Source: Ruegeria sp. HKCCA6707 (GTDB lineage Bacteria; Pseudomonadota; Alphaproteobacteria; Rhodobacterales; Rhodobacteraceae). Taken from it: a stretch of 64,000 bases of DNA. Positions 44,321-54,736 of the stretch are shown here, one piece after another. The translations under genes and the position numbers were made by a program. Under the pieces are notes generated by a model. That model had not been told where the DNA came from, ran no database searches, and was given only the letters and a program-made list of their open reading frames with translations. Each line of letters opens with the position of its first letter. Position 1 is the stretch's first letter. Where the stretch lies: contig NZ_WQEG01000004.1 in NCBI RefSeq assembly GCF_013033515.1, positions 186,001 through 250,000 of the forward strand, given 5' to 3'.

Positions 44321-45035
44321 GATTGTACTGGATACCGAGACCACCGGGTTTGATCCCGAAAGCGGGGACCGGATTGTTGAGATCGGCGCGGTTGAGCTGT
44401 GGAACCATGTGGCCACCGGTGAAACCTATCACGTCTATATCAATCCCGAACGCGGTATGCCGGACGAGGCTTTTGGCATTCACGGTATAGGCCCAGACCT
44501 GTTGGAAACCCCGCGTCCACCGGAAAAAGGTGAGGTGACGCTTAAGGATAAACCGGTCTTTGCCAAAGTTGGGCAAGCCTTTCGCGATTTTGTTGGGGAT
44601 GCACGGCTGGTGATCCACAACGCGTCCTTCGACATGAAGTTTCTGAACGCCGAGCTAAAATGGATGGGTCTGCCCCCGATTCCGATGGATCAGGCGCTGG
44701 ATACGCTGGCCATTGCGCGCAAGCGCTTCCCCGGCTCACCCGCGTCGCTGGACGCGCTGTGTCGCCGGTTCAATATCGACAATTCAAACCGCGTACTGCA
44801 CGGCGCGTTGCTCGATTCCGAGATTCTGGCAGAGGTTTATCTGGAATTAATCGGGGGTCGGCAGCCGGATTTCGGGTTGTCCACTGCCGCATCTGCCACG
44901 GGTACCGGCGAAGACGCCTGGCGCCCTGCTCCGCGCGCAACGGCTCTACCGTCTCGGATCACCGAGGAAGAACAAGCCGCACATCAGAAATTTGTGGAAA
45001 AATTGGGCGAGAACGCCCTATGGACCCGCGCCTGA
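44313..45035 (+). CDS. dnaQ: DNA polymerase III epsilon (proofreading) subunit
   Basis: 3'-5' exonuclease of the replicative polymerase. ExoI LDTETTGFDPESGDRIVEIG with the DxE pair (7-9), ExoII HNASFDMKFLNAEL and ExoIII HGALLDSEILAEVYLEL are complete, and the C-terminal part matches the polymerase-binding tail. 240 residues. Its stop codon lies in one arm of a 10-bp inverted repeat shared with the convergent secB gene. Confidence 0.95.
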   Translation: MREIVLDTETTGFDPESGDRIVEIGAVELWNHVATGETYHVYINPERGMPDEAFGIHGIGPDLLETPRPPEKGEVTLKDKPVFAKVGQAFRDFVGDARLVIHNASFDMKFLNAELKWMGLPPIPMDQALDTLAIARKRFPGSPASLDALCRRFNIDNSNRVLHGALLDSEILAEVYLELIGGRQPDFGLSTAASATGTGEDAWRPAPRATALPSRITEEEQAAHQKFVEKLGENALWTRA

Positions 45036-45067
45036 TCCTGGTCAGACGCGGGTTAAAGGATCAGGCG
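45029..45067. terminator. Shared inverted repeat across dnaQ and secB stop codons
   Basis: CGCCTGATCC (45029-45038) and GGATCAGGCG (45058-45067) form a perfect 10-bp stem with a 19-nt loop. Both stop codons lie inside the arms. No T-run follows, so it may act as a bidirectional RNA-end stabiliser or Rho-linked terminator. Confidence 0.5.
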
Positions 45068-45564
45068 TCGGCTGTTTGGCCTTGTGCGGCCTGACGGCGC
45101 ATCAACTCGTTGCGGTAGAGCGCAACAAAATCGATATTGTCCAAGTTCACTGGCGGGAAGCCACCGTCGCGCGTCACGTCGCTCACAATGCGGCGCAGGA
45201 ACGGGAACAGCATACGCGGGCATTCGATCATCAGGAACGGGTGCAGTTGATCCTCTTGCACACCTTCCACGTGGAACAGGCCGCAATAATCCAGCTCTAG
45301 AACAAACAGAACATCGTCCAGACCTTTGGCTTTTGAGGTCAGGTTCAGCTTGATCGAAACTTCGAACTGATGGTCCTGAGGGCGTTTTTTGGCGTCCAGG
45401 TTCACCTGAACCGACATTTCAGGCTGAACTTCGCCCGACACACCTTTTTGCGCCATCACGTTTTCGAACGACATGTCGCGGACAAACTGGCCCAGAACAC
45501 GCATCTGGACCTGAGGTGCGGCTTGCTGGGCCGCAGTGTTTTCTTTTGCGCCTTCTTCGGCCAT
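45061..45564 (-). CDS. secB: Protein-export chaperone SecB
   Basis: Tetrameric cytosolic chaperone that keeps precursors unfolded and hands them to SecA. MAEEGAKENTAAQQA is a low-complexity N-terminus; QMRVLGQFVRDMSFENV, LDYCGLFHVEGVQ and MIECPRMLFPFLRRIVSDVT are the family core. ATG 45564 has GGAG upstream; a longer frame to 45603 has no support. 167 residues. Confidence 0.95.
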   Translation of the reverse strand: MAEEGAKENTAAQQAAPQVQMRVLGQFVRDMSFENVMAQKGVSGEVQPEMSVQVNLDAKKRPQDHQFEVSIKLNLTSKAKGLDDVLFVLELDYCGLFHVEGVQEDQLHPFLMIECPRMLFPFLRRIVSDVTRDGGFPPVNLDNIDFVALYRNELMRRQAAQGQTADA

Positions 45565-45618
45565 GGAACTACTCCAAATTTGAAATTCGCCACTGCTTAG
45601 CAAGTTGGGCGCAGCACC

Positions 45619-46119
45619 TCAATGCTGGTGCGGGCCTTCAACCCATTTCGAAGGTTTTGCCGGTTTCTTTCTGGGCTGAACTTCGGAAAACTCACCGTCA
45701 ATGACGTCGCCCTGATCAAAAGCATCACGACGTTGGTGGAACCCAGCACCGGTTCCCATCTGGAATTGTGTGATCGTGACCTTTGATTTCAGATATTTGA
45801 ACACGGCCACACGAATCCCCGGGACCAGCAGGGCAAACCCAACAGCATCGGTGAAAAACCCGGGCGTCAACAGCAAGACACCCGACAGCAAGATCATGGC
45901 CCCATGGGCCAGCGGTTCGGTCGGGTCATCCAATTCGGCAAAGGATCGCTGAAGGTTGGCGATGGCCGTTCGGCCTTGTGTACGTACAAGAATCGTTCCC
46001 AAAACCGCTGTTAGGACAACGATGGCCAGTGTCGGCCACAGCCCAATCAGACCGCCGACCTGAATGAACAGGGCGATCTCGATGATCGGAACCAACAAAA
46101 ATGCCAAGAACAGATACAT
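45619..46119 (-). CDS. fxsA: FxsA-family membrane protein
   Basis: A 166-residue protein with an N-terminal hydrophobic pair FLAFLLVPIIEIALFIQVGG and WPTLAIVVLTAVLGTILVRTQG, then VLLLTPGFFTDAVGFALLVP. FxsA proteins are inner-membrane proteins; the E. coli member suppresses phage T7 exclusion by the F plasmid. The polar C-terminal tail is variable. It lies 54 nt ahead of secB on the same strand and diverges from the Tim44-like gene. Confidence 0.88.
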   Translation of the reverse strand: MYLFLAFLLVPIIEIALFIQVGGLIGLWPTLAIVVLTAVLGTILVRTQGRTAIANLQRSFAELDDPTEPLAHGAMILLSGVLLLTPGFFTDAVGFALLVPGIRVAVFKYLKSKVTITQFQMGTGAGFHQRRDAFDQGDVIDGEFSEVQPRKKPAKPSKWVEGPHQH

Positions 46120-46153
46120 ATACGTTATCCTTTAGATCAGGCCGGGCAGTGGA

Positions 46154-46186
46154 CTTGCCAGCATCTGTCACCTACATAGTGGCAAG
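46154..46186. promoter_or_regulatory. Inverted repeat in the fxsA / Tim44-like divergent gap
   Basis: CTTGCCA (46154-46160) and TGGCAAG (46180-46186) form a 7-bp inverted repeat with 19 nt between. Its position between two divergent starts is compatible with an operator, but no known consensus was recognised. Confidence 0.25.
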
Positions 46187-46226
46187 AGGCTGCGTATACA
46201 AAGTCGCTGTCTGAAAAGAGGATGAA

Positions 46227-46886
46227 ATGAACGAACCGATGATCCAGTTGCTGGTCCTGGCCGGAATTGCCGTTTTCCTGATCCTACGCCTCAAAAGCGT
46301 ATTGGGAACGCGAGAAGGTTTTGAGAAACCACCCGTTCAACAGCAGCCTGATGCAAATACTGCGCGCCGTGACTTTGAAGTGATCGAAGGCGGTCCGGAC
46401 CATGACATTACGGATCACGTTGACGAGGACAGCGAACAGGCGCAGACCTTTGCCGCGATGAAGCGGATCGAGCCTTCGTTTTCTGTCAGCGAATTCGTTC
46501 AGGGCGCACGCGGCGCCTATGAGATGATCGTGATGGGGTTCGAAAAGGGCAATCTGGACGAAATCCAGCCTTTCCTGTCGGAAGAGGTGTTCGACACCTT
46601 CGTATCGGTTGTGGCGTCGCGCGAAGACCAGGGTCTGACTATCGAGGCTGAATTTATTGGGGTGCGCGAAACCTCGGTTGCTGATGTGACCTTCGACAAG
46701 GAAACCAATCAGGCCGAGATCACCATGCGTTTTGTGGGTGAGCTGACCTCGGTTGTGCGCGATCGCGGTGGTGACATCATCGAAGGCAACCCAAACACCG
46801 TGAAACGCCAAAAGGACAGCTGGACCTTCGCCCGCGTAATGGGCTCGGACGATCCAAACTGGCTGCTTGTTGCCACGGACGCATGA
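46227..46886 (+). CDS. Tim44-like (TimA) membrane-anchored protein
   Basis: A 219-residue protein with one N-terminal membrane segment (QLLVLAGIAVFLILRL), an acidic linker (about 50-75), and a C-terminal Tim44-like domain: FSVSEFVQGARGAYEMIVMG, FEKGNLDEIQPFLSEEVFD. In alphaproteobacteria this is the bacterial relative of the mitochondrial Tim44 import-motor subunit; its substrate partner is not known with certainty. AGAGGA precedes the ATG. It overlaps mltA by 4 nt. Confidence 0.88.
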   Translation: MNEPMIQLLVLAGIAVFLILRLKSVLGTREGFEKPPVQQQPDANTARRDFEVIEGGPDHDITDHVDEDSEQAQTFAAMKRIEPSFSVSEFVQGARGAYEMIVMGFEKGNLDEIQPFLSEEVFDTFVSVVASREDQGLTIEAEFIGVRETSVADVTFDKETNQAEITMRFVGELTSVVRDRGGDIIEGNPNTVKRQKDSWTFARVMGSDDPNWLLVATDA

Positions 46887-47923
46887 TTGCCCGGCTCCGG
46901 TCGCTTGTTTTGATGGCTGCGATGACAGCCGCCAGCGCTGCCGGAGCAGAGGCGACGCGATCCATCCTGTCTTTTGATCAGCTAGAGGGCTGGGCCGAGG
47001 ATGATCACGGCGCGGCCCTGTCGGTATTTCTGAACACATGCCGTGATCTGGATGACCCGGATTGGCAGGCGCTGTGCGGCGCGGCCCAAACCTATGGGCC
47101 CGAGGCGGCGCGGTCTTTCTTTGAGCTGTTTTTCCGCCCGGTTCTGGTCGAGGACGGAAACGATGGGTTGTTCACCGGGTATTTCGAGCCCGAGCTGGAC
47201 GGATCGAAGGTCCCGACTGCGACCTATCGCTATCCATTATACAAAATGCCGCCCGAGGCGCGCGGTGTCGATAAATGGCTGAGCCGCCGCCAATTGCTGA
47301 CCACTGATGTGATGCGTGGCCGTGGGTTGGAAATTGCCTGGGTCGATGACCCGGTCGAACTGTTCTTTTTGCAAATCCAGGGCTCGGGCCGGATCAAACT
47401 GCCAGATGGTGGCGCCTTGCGCGTGGGCTATGGCGGCGCGAATGGCCACCCCTACCGCTCGATCGGGGCCGAGTTGATCCGCCGCGGCGCGCTGGGCGCG
47501 CATGAGGTCAGCGCACAGATGATCCGGGCCTGGGTGCGCAAAAACCCCGAAGCCGGGGCCGAATTGCTGTTTCACAACCCGTCTTACGTGTTCTTTCGCG
47601 AGGTGAACCGGGTAGCGCCCGAGCTGGGGCCTTTGGGCGCCATGAACCGATCTGTGACAACGATGCGCAGTATCGCTGCTGATCCGGCCTATACGCCCTT
47701 GGGTGCGCCGGTCTGGGTCGAAAAGGACGGTAAAGATCCGATCCGGCGATTGATGATCGCGCAGGATACCGGGTCTGCCATCAAAGGGGCGCAACGTGCC
47801 GATATCTTTTTTGGTACCGGCGACGAAGCAGGTAAAGCCGCCGGGCGTTTGAAAGACCCCGGGCGCATGGTGGTTCTGCTGCCGATCCAGCGGGCCTATG
47901 CCCTGTTACCGGATGAATTCTGA
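46883..47923 (+). CDS. mltA: Membrane-bound lytic murein transglycosylase A
   Basis: MltA cleaves peptidoglycan glycan strands with 1,6-anhydro ends. Signal peptide MIARLRSLVLMAAMTAASAA with an AEA cleavage site; no lipobox, so it is probably periplasmic rather than lipidated. GYFEPELDGS, FFLQIQGSGRI and the 3D-type GAQRADIFFGTG with the catalytic Asp are present. 346 residues. In a run Tim44-like, mltA, smr. Confidence 0.93.
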   Translation: MIARLRSLVLMAAMTAASAAGAEATRSILSFDQLEGWAEDDHGAALSVFLNTCRDLDDPDWQALCGAAQTYGPEAARSFFELFFRPVLVEDGNDGLFTGYFEPELDGSKVPTATYRYPLYKMPPEARGVDKWLSRRQLLTTDVMRGRGLEIAWVDDPVELFFLQIQGSGRIKLPDGGALRVGYGGANGHPYRSIGAELIRRGALGAHEVSAQMIRAWVRKNPEAGAELLFHNPSYVFFREVNRVAPELGPLGAMNRSVTTMRSIAADPAYTPLGAPVWVEKDGKDPIRRLMIAQDTGSAIKGAQRADIFFGTGDEAGKAAGRLKDPGRMVVLLPIQRAYALLPDEF

Positions 47924-48510
47924 TGACCCGGCGCAAGCTCACCGAAGACGAGATCGAGCTGTGGCGCAAGGTTGCCAAACAGGCCGACCGCCTGCATCCC
48001 GAACTGCCGCAATCGGTACATCCCACCCCTTTACCCAAGCCGAAACCGACCAAAGCCCCCAAAAGCCGGATCGAGGCTTTTGAGCTTGGCCAAAAGGCAC
48101 CCGCCAAACCCACCAAGCCTGTGTTGAAACCATCGATTACCGAAACCCTGCGCAATGGTCCGGTGCTCATGGACACAAAGGCGTTTGGTCGCATGAAGCG
48201 TGGTAAGCTGAAGCCCGAAGGCAAGCTCGACCTGCATGGGTTGCGCATGGACACGGCCCATCCGGTGCTGGTTCGGTTCGTCCTTTCCGCGCAAGCACAA
48301 GGCAAACGGCTGGTTCTGGTGGTCACCGGGAAGGGCAAAGATCGGGACGAGCCGGGCCCGATTCCAACCCCGCGCGGCGTGTTGCGCAATCAGGTTCCGC
48401 AATGGCTGTCGCTGCCGCCACTGGCGCAGGCAGTGCTTCAAGTGACACCGGCTCATATCAGCCACGGCGGTGACGGGGCTTATTATGTGTATCTGCGCCG
48501 TAGCCGCTAA
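47923..48510 (+). CDS. Smr-domain protein
   Basis: A 195-residue protein with a positively charged N-terminal region and a C-terminal Smr domain: LDLHGLRMDTAHPVL, then VVTGKGKDRDEPGP and a Gly-rich HGGDGAYYVYLRR end. Stand-alone Smr proteins are RNA or DNA endonucleases (the HGxR motif appears as HGLR). Its ATG shares an A with the mltA stop. Function unproven; ribosome rescue-type cleavage or branched DNA cutting are options in this family. Confidence 0.85.
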   Translation: MTRRKLTEDEIELWRKVAKQADRLHPELPQSVHPTPLPKPKPTKAPKSRIEAFELGQKAPAKPTKPVLKPSITETLRNGPVLMDTKAFGRMKRGKLKPEGKLDLHGLRMDTAHPVLVRFVLSAQAQGKRLVLVVTGKGKDRDEPGPIPTPRGVLRNQVPQWLSLPPLAQAVLQVTPAHISHGGDGAYYVYLRRSR

Positions 48511-49727
48511 AGCGCGGGCGCTGCTTTTCGCACACCGACCCAGACAGACAGGCAGGACAGCACGAAATAGCCGCCGATCCAGATGAACTGCGTTTCAAGT
48601 GGGATACCGATGTCGATCAGAACTCCGGTCAGGCCCGGCCCGATGGCCGAGCCCAGAACCATCAGCGCTGTCGCCAAAGCTTTGATCGCGCCGATGTGTT
48701 TGGTGCCGTAGAACTCGGCCCAGAACGCTGCGGGCAACGTGCTGTTGGCCCCAACGGTGAGCGACAGAATGACAAGGCCCACCAAGGCCCCAGTGATGGA
48801 TCCGACGCTGCCCAAAAGAACAAAGCCCAGCGCCATGGGCAGCTGAAACCCGGGCATCATCCGCGCCGTGCCCCATCTGTCCAACGCCCAGCCCGACGCA
48901 AACATGGCCAGCATCGAAACGCCGGTATAGGCCGGAAACAGGGATACCAGTTGAAGATGGGTCCAGCCTTTGACTTCCGCCAAATACACCTGGTGGAAGA
49001 AAAACGCTGTGACAAAGGCCGACGGCCCTAGCAAAGCAGGCGCCATCAGCCAGAACAACGGATGCGTCAAAGCTTGTTTGCGCGTCCAATGGCGGCCTTC
49101 CATCCCGGTCGAGGAATACGCTTCGGCCAGGCTCTGTGGCGTTCTTTCGTGTTGCAACAGGGTGTAGAGCAACGGGATGCCCAAAACGGTTGCGCCAGCC
49201 GCGATGACCCAAAGCACACGCCAGTCCAGCACCGTCATGGCGGCGACGAAACTGACCGGCAGGATGATCTCTCCGGCGGCAAAGCCAAGCGTGGCGATCG
49301 ACAAGGCCCGGCCGCGCGTTGCGGTGAACCACCGCGCCATTGCGACCATGGCGATATGGGTGCTCATCCCCTGCCCGAACAGACGTAATAGAAAGATCAC
49401 CAAAGGCAGAAGCAACACCCATTGGTTCAGCGCCATCGCCAACGCAGCCAGCACCAGACCAATCAGAACCCATGGCCCCAGAACGCGGACGCGAAAGATA
49501 TCGGTCAAAGCCCCTGCCCAGATCATCACCAGCGCCGAGGCCATCGTGCCCAGCGAATAGATGCCGCCCCAGGCCCCGTGGCTTAAGCCAAAGGTTGCGC
49601 GTATTTCACCTGCGAAAATCGAGATGAAAAAGGTCTGCCCAAAACACGATAGAAATGTCAGCAGGACTCCGGCGCCCAGCCAAGTGCGGTTTTGGACAAC
49701 GTATTGACGGAAGTCGAACGCACTCAA
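48507..49727 (-). CDS. MFS transporter
   Basis: A 406-residue, 12-span major facilitator: LTFLSCFGQTFFISIFAGEIR, DIFRVRVLGPWVL (loop 2-3), RGRALSIATLGFAAGEIILP, and a central loop before RKQALTHPLFWLMAPAL. It looks like the oxalate/formate or monocarboxylate-type branch, but substrate is unassigned. Its start overlaps the stop of the upstream hydrolase gene by 4 nt, and its end overlaps the convergent smr gene by 4 nt. Confidence 0.85.
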   Translation of the reverse strand: MSAFDFRQYVVQNRTWLGAGVLLTFLSCFGQTFFISIFAGEIRATFGLSHGAWGGIYSLGTMASALVMIWAGALTDIFRVRVLGPWVLIGLVLAALAMALNQWVLLLPLVIFLLRLFGQGMSTHIAMVAMARWFTATRGRALSIATLGFAAGEIILPVSFVAAMTVLDWRVLWVIAAGATVLGIPLLYTLLQHERTPQSLAEAYSSTGMEGRHWTRKQALTHPLFWLMAPALLGPSAFVTAFFFHQVYLAEVKGWTHLQLVSLFPAYTGVSMLAMFASGWALDRWGTARMMPGFQLPMALGFVLLGSVGSITGALVGLVILSLTVGANSTLPAAFWAEFYGTKHIGAIKALATALMVLGSAIGPGLTGVLIDIGIPLETQFIWIGGYFVLSCLSVWVGVRKAAPAL

Positions 49728-50821
49728 GGAGAGGTGACCTGGGTTGCGCCGGATTCGGTAAGCACGATTTCCGTTGCGCCCGAGGGATTTGTCAGACTTG
49801 GTGGCGCGAGCACGTCAATCGCAGGCCGGTCAGGCCCGAAAGTCGAGCTGACGCGTCGCGCCGAGCTGAGCAGTGTCAGCAAAGCCGGAGACGTGGCCGC
49901 AACAAAATGGGACGATTCCGCATCGTTGCTGAAGGCCGTCGTATCTATGATCTTGATCGGGAACTCAGCCAGCGTTTCCGCATCGGTGATATTCCCCAGC
50001 CGCTGGCCGTCAGACGTGCCGCGCAGACGCGCCGACAGGCCCAGAACCTTGTCTTTCTTAGAGACCATGACAACAAACGGGTCCGGCAGGGACTTGATAC
50101 TCTGCATCTGCGACCGGAACAGATCGACGTCCAGATCGGGGGAAATCAAAACGACACCTTCTATGTTGCGTTTCGACCAGCCCGGTTCGCGCAGCTCTGC
50201 CTGACGCATCATCTCCATCGTCAGAGCTCCGCCCATGGAATGCGCCATGACGATAACACGTTTCACACCCATGGCCTTGAGGCTGCGAATGGTGTTTTCC
50301 AGCCCATCGCGCGCAAACAACATGCTGTCCAGATCATAGGCGTAACCGGTGCCTCGGGCCTGACTGGGCCAGGAATAGATAAATGTGGTTCCGGGCACGC
50401 CTACATCATGAGTCAGCTGAGCAGCGCGAAACGCGGTCTCTGTTTGTGTTGCGTTATAGCCGTGAACAAACAGCACCACATCATCGACACCTTTCAAACG
50501 AGAGCGAAGGCCCTCAGGCCCCGAGAACTCGGTCACATCGGCGAGAACAAACTCTTTCTTCGGGTTAGGGTCGGCATACGAGAAGTCCAGCGTTCCAGCC
50601 GTATGGTTTGGCGGTATCGAAATCGTCATCTCGAGATAGCGAAGCGCCTCGGCGCGCCGGAACCCGTAAGAGCCATCCGGTTCGCGCGCACGCGTTGTTG
50701 AGGCGAACACCGTGGCAGGAGTGCCGAACCTGAGAGCTTCGGGTAAAGTCTCAGTAACCGAACGGTCAACGCAGGCGGTCAGTGTTGCATAGGTCAATAG
50801 TGCGAGCAAAGAACGGAACAC
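49724..50821 (-). CDS. DUF900-family alpha/beta-hydrolase lipoprotein
   Basis: The N-terminus MFRSLLALLTYATLTAC is a lipoprotein signal peptide with the lipobox Cys at residue 17. The hydrolase core has VVLFVHGYNATQTETAFR (oxyanion/His-Gly strand) and VIVMAHSMGGALTMEMM with the nucleophile Ser in HSMGG; the acid and His are likely in LISPDLDVDLFR and ESSHFV. 365 residues. Such DUF900 proteins are presumed esterases or lipases without known substrate. Upstream partner of the MFS gene, with a 4-nt overlap. Confidence 0.83.
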   Translation of the reverse strand: MFRSLLALLTYATLTACVDRSVTETLPEALRFGTPATVFASTTRAREPDGSYGFRRAEALRYLEMTISIPPNHTAGTLDFSYADPNPKKEFVLADVTEFSGPEGLRSRLKGVDDVVLFVHGYNATQTETAFRAAQLTHDVGVPGTTFIYSWPSQARGTGYAYDLDSMLFARDGLENTIRSLKAMGVKRVIVMAHSMGGALTMEMMRQAELREPGWSKRNIEGVVLISPDLDVDLFRSQMQSIKSLPDPFVVMVSKKDKVLGLSARLRGTSDGQRLGNITDAETLAEFPIKIIDTTAFSNDAESSHFVAATSPALLTLLSSARRVSSTFGPDRPAIDVLAPPSLTNPSGATEIVLTESGATQVTSP

Positions 50822-50919
50822 AGGTCACCCCAAAAGCAAACTTGCGCTCACGCTATCGGATTCAGATGCGACGTCCAGTCGATGTCGACCTTTGGCCGGC
50901 AAAAACCAGCTTGATATTA

Positions 50920-52227
<1,308 letters not shown>

Positions 52228-52498
52228 ACTAATCTATCCGTTTGTTTCGCAGCGGAACCTAATCATCGCCCCGGAAAACACAAGCCGGTCACTGAATGAG
52301 AGCAGTTTTTCACCAAAGCTGCAGAGCTTCGAGCGACCAAACTTTGTTGACCGAAACCGCATTCGCAAAGACAACAGCAGGCGCAGACGCCTGAATTTAA
52401 GCAATGGGTCAATCCGATAGAACCACCGACACAGTGTTAGCCACCTTTGTGTTCGTCTGTTAGACTTTGCACAAGGTATTGGAACCGGGGGCGAATTT

Positions 52499-53740
52499 AT
52501 GACGAAAATTGCCAAGATCACATTGTTGTTCGTGGTTTTTGTCGATCTGATTGGGCAAGGGCTGGTCTTTCCGATCATCAACTCGCTGATCATGGAAACC
52601 AAATCAGGGTTCTTGCCTGAAAACACTCCTCAGGGCCAACGCCATTTCTATTACGGCCTGGTGATCGGCTGCTTTTTCCTGTCGTGGTTTCTGGGCGTTG
52701 TCTATGTCTCCAAAGTCTCGGATTCCATCGGGCGCAAAAACGCATTGCTCGTCTGTCTGGGCGGTGCCCTTGCCGGATACGCCATCACCATTCTCGCGCT
52801 GTTCATGAACAGCCTGCTGCTGCTGATCATCGGGCGGTCGATCACTGGATTTACCGCTGGCAACCAGCCTATTGCCCAAGCCGCTATGATCGACGGCAGC
52901 ACGGATGCAGCGGACCGGGATCGCAACATGGGCTATATCGTGACCGGTGTCAGCTTTGGCCTGGTCGGCGGCCCGATTATCGGAGCGGTTTTGTCCGATG
53001 CCGCCCTGTTCGGCAGTTTTGCGACCTTGAAAACCCCGTTCTATGGCGCCTTTGTGCTGGTATTGATCGCAATCTTCCTGGTGATGACATTCTTCAAGGA
53101 CACGCGGACCCAGCGCGAACCTTTTGTCTTCCGTCCGCGCGATATCACCGACAGCCTGATCGCCGTGCGGGGCCATCCCATGGTTCTGAAAATCCTGCCG
53201 GTCTATTCGTTCTTCATGATCGCAAATGTCACCTTCTATGTCTTTGTGGACAACTTCCTGACCAGCGCCTTTGGATATGGCGTGATCGGAGGCAGCATGG
53301 CGATGGTGGTGATCGGGTTTGCGCTGGCGTTCTCGAGCACGTTCCTCGTCAAACCCGCGCAAGAGCGGTTCAGCAAACACGCAATCATTCATACCGCACT
53401 GATCGTGATGATCGTGTGCGGTCTGGCCTTCGCGTTCAGCCCTAGTGGCTTGATCAGCTATGTGCCGGTCTTTTTCTTCTATTTCCTGTTCGGTGTCGCC
53501 TATCCAACGATGCTGGGCCTGTTCTCCTCGAGCGTCAGCGAGGCAGATCAGGGCTGGGTCATGGGCGTGACCACTGCCGTCTTCTGTCTGGCAGGTGGCG
53601 TCATGTCATTGATCGGTGGCGGGTTGATGAGCATCGATATCCGCGTGCCCTATTACATCGTGGTGCTCGCCGCGATCTTTGGCCTGATCGGGATGCACCG
53701 CCGCTGGAAAGGGAAAGAGATCAAGGCGCTGTTAGCCTGA
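52499..53740 (+). CDS. MFS transporter, TetA-like (multidrug/tetracycline branch)
   Basis: A 413-residue 12-span exporter-type MFS protein. [15 protein letters not shown] (span 1), [21 protein letters not shown] (the G-x-SDRxGRK loop 2-3 signature, with S-D-S instead of S-D-R), and [17 protein letters not shown] are typical of drug/H+ antiporters. It is the only gene on the plus strand between hslV and hslU, converging with hslV and overlapping its end by 9 nt. Substrate is unknown; resistance cannot be claimed from sequence. Confidence 0.82.
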   Translation: MTKIAKITLLFVVFVDLIGQGLVFPIINSLIMETKSGFLPENTPQGQRHFYYGLVIGCFFLSWFLGVVYVSKVSDSIGRKNALLVCLGGALAGYAITILALFMNSLLLLIIGRSITGFTAGNQPIAQAAMIDGSTDAADRDRNMGYIVTGVSFGLVGGPIIGAVLSDAALFGSFATLKTPFYGAFVLVLIAIFLVMTFFKDTRTQREPFVFRPRDITDSLIAVRGHPMVLKILPVYSFFMIANVTFYVFVDNFLTSAFGYGVIGGSMAMVVIGFALAFSSTFLVKPAQERFSKHAIIHTALIVMIVCGLAFAFSPSGLISYVPVFFFYFLFGVAYPTMLGLFSSSVSEADQGWVMGVTTAVFCLAGGVMSLIGGGLMSIDIRVPYYIVVLAAIFGLIGMHRRWKGKEIKALLA

Positions 53741-54289
53741 TATCGTCTCAACCGTCAGATTGCCGTTGGTGTAAACGCAGATATCTGCGGCAATCGCCAT
53801 GGCCTCACGTGCCACCTGTTCGGCTGACTTGTCGCTATCCATCATCGCGCGGGCCGCAGCGAGGGCAAAGTTACCACCCGAACCGATGGCCGCTACATTG
53901 TGCTCTGGCTCAAGAACATCCCCTGCCCCGGTAATCACCAGCAGGTCTGAGCCGTCCGTGACGATCAGCATCGCCTCAAGCTTTTGCAGGTACTTGTCGG
54001 TGCGCCAGTCCTTGGCCAGCTCGACCGAGGCGCGGGCAAGTTGGCCGGGTGTCGCCTCAAGCTTGGCCTCCAGACGTTCCAGCAGGGTGAACGCATCAGC
54101 TGTCGACCCGGCAAACCCAGCAACCACTTCAAACCCGCCCGGCGACAGGCGGCGGACCTTGCGCGCCGTGCCCTTGATCACGGTCTGACCCAGGCTGACC
54201 TGCCCGTCACCGGCGATGACCACTTGGCCGTCTTTTTTGACACCGATGATCGTGGTGCCGTGCCAACCGGGAAAGTCGTTCTCTGCCAT
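53732..54289 (-). CDS. hslV: HslV peptidase subunit of the HslVU protease
   Basis: Threonine protease related to the proteasome. After a short propeptide ([11 protein letters not shown]) the mature N-terminal Thr lies in [20 protein letters not shown], with the [13 protein letters not shown] motif later. 185 residues from ATG 54289, which has GGAGG 7 nt upstream; a longer frame to 54421 is not needed. A candidate sigma-32 promoter precedes it. Confidence 0.95.
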   Translation of the reverse strand: MAENDFPGWHGTTIIGVKKDGQVVIAGDGQVSLGQTVIKGTARKVRRLSPGGFEVVAGFAGSTADAFTLLERLEAKLEATPGQLARASVELAKDWRTDKYLQKLEAMLIVTDGSDLLVITGAGDVLEPEHNVAAIGSGGNFALAAARAMMDSDKSAEQVAREAMAIAADICVYTNGNLTVETISG

Positions 54290-54314
54290 AAAAGCCTCCG
54301 TACTGTCTGCGCCC

Positions 54315-54345
54315 CTATATGGGCCGGGTAAGTGTTTGGTGCAAC
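54315..54345 (-). promoter_or_regulatory. Candidate heat-shock (sigma-32-type) promoter of hslV
   Basis: On the minus strand GTTGCA (54345-54340), a 16-nt spacer and CCCATATAG (54323-54315) resemble RpoH promoters (TTG-type minus 35, CCCATnT minus 10). The start would be near 54308, about 19 nt before the ATG. Heat-shock control of hslV is established in E. coli. Confidence 0.5.
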
Positions 54346-54444
54346 TGTTCTTAAATCGCCCAAAAGATATGCACTCAGTGCAATACGGGCCTGTTGGAGT
54401 AGCAATTGTAAGACTCGGCACGGGGTCCTACATGAGGCTCACAA

Positions 54445-54459
54445 CCGACACAGGGTCGG
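54445..54459 (+). promoter_or_regulatory. Hairpin in the DUF1127 gene leader
   Basis: CCGAC/GTCGG form a 5-bp stem with a 5-nt loop 27 nt before the ATG. No known regulator site was recognised. Confidence 0.25.
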
Positions 54460-54486
54460 CTGTTTCAACAAAATAGGAACGCGCAA

Positions 54487-54681
54487 ATGGCCACTATCGC
54501 AAAAACCCATGCGCCGCTCGGAGCAGTCAACAACCTGCACGGAGCTGGCTTTTTCACCCAAGTTCTGACCAACATCCTGCGTTGGAATGATGAACGCAAC
54601 ACACGCAAAGCGCTGTCGGCTTTGACCGACGCTCAGCTGGACGACATCGGCTTGTCCCGTGAGGACGTCGCCAAGTTCTGA
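54487..54681 (+). CDS. DUF1127 small protein
   Basis: A 64-residue basic protein ending in the family motif ALSALTDAQLDDIGLSREDV. DUF1127 proteins in Rhodobacter are linked to stress responses, with some binding RNA and co-encoding small RNAs; that is known for relatives, not shown here. AATAGGA lies upstream of the start. A strong hairpin terminator follows. It diverges from hslV. Confidence 0.88.
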   Translation: MATIAKTHAPLGAVNNLHGAGFFTQVLTNILRWNDERNTRKALSALTDAQLDDIGLSREDVAKF

Positions 54682-54707
54682 GCTTTTTCAGACAGACGAT
54701 AGAGATC

Positions 54708-54736
54708 AGCCGCTCCTATGGGCGGCTTTTTCTTTT
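54708..54736 (+). terminator. Rho-independent terminator of the DUF1127 gene
   Basis: AGCCGC (54708-54713), an 8-nt loop and GCGGCT (54722-54727), followed by a T-rich run TTTTTCTTTTT. It may also serve the convergent Lin0512 gene, whose stop is adjacent. Confidence 0.85.

Noticed and set aside
52234-52266. 10-codon ORF MIRFRCETNG upstream of hslU as a second leader peptide
   Set aside because: Its Shine-Dalgarno match is weak and no hairpin or alternative pairing with the hslU leader is seen, unlike the ABC exporter leader.
52604-53392. 262-codon minus-strand frame opposite the TetA-like transporter gene
   Set aside because: The product is rich in His, Gln and Asp, as is usual for antisense of hydrophobic coding sequence; the plus-strand MFS frame is clearly the real gene.
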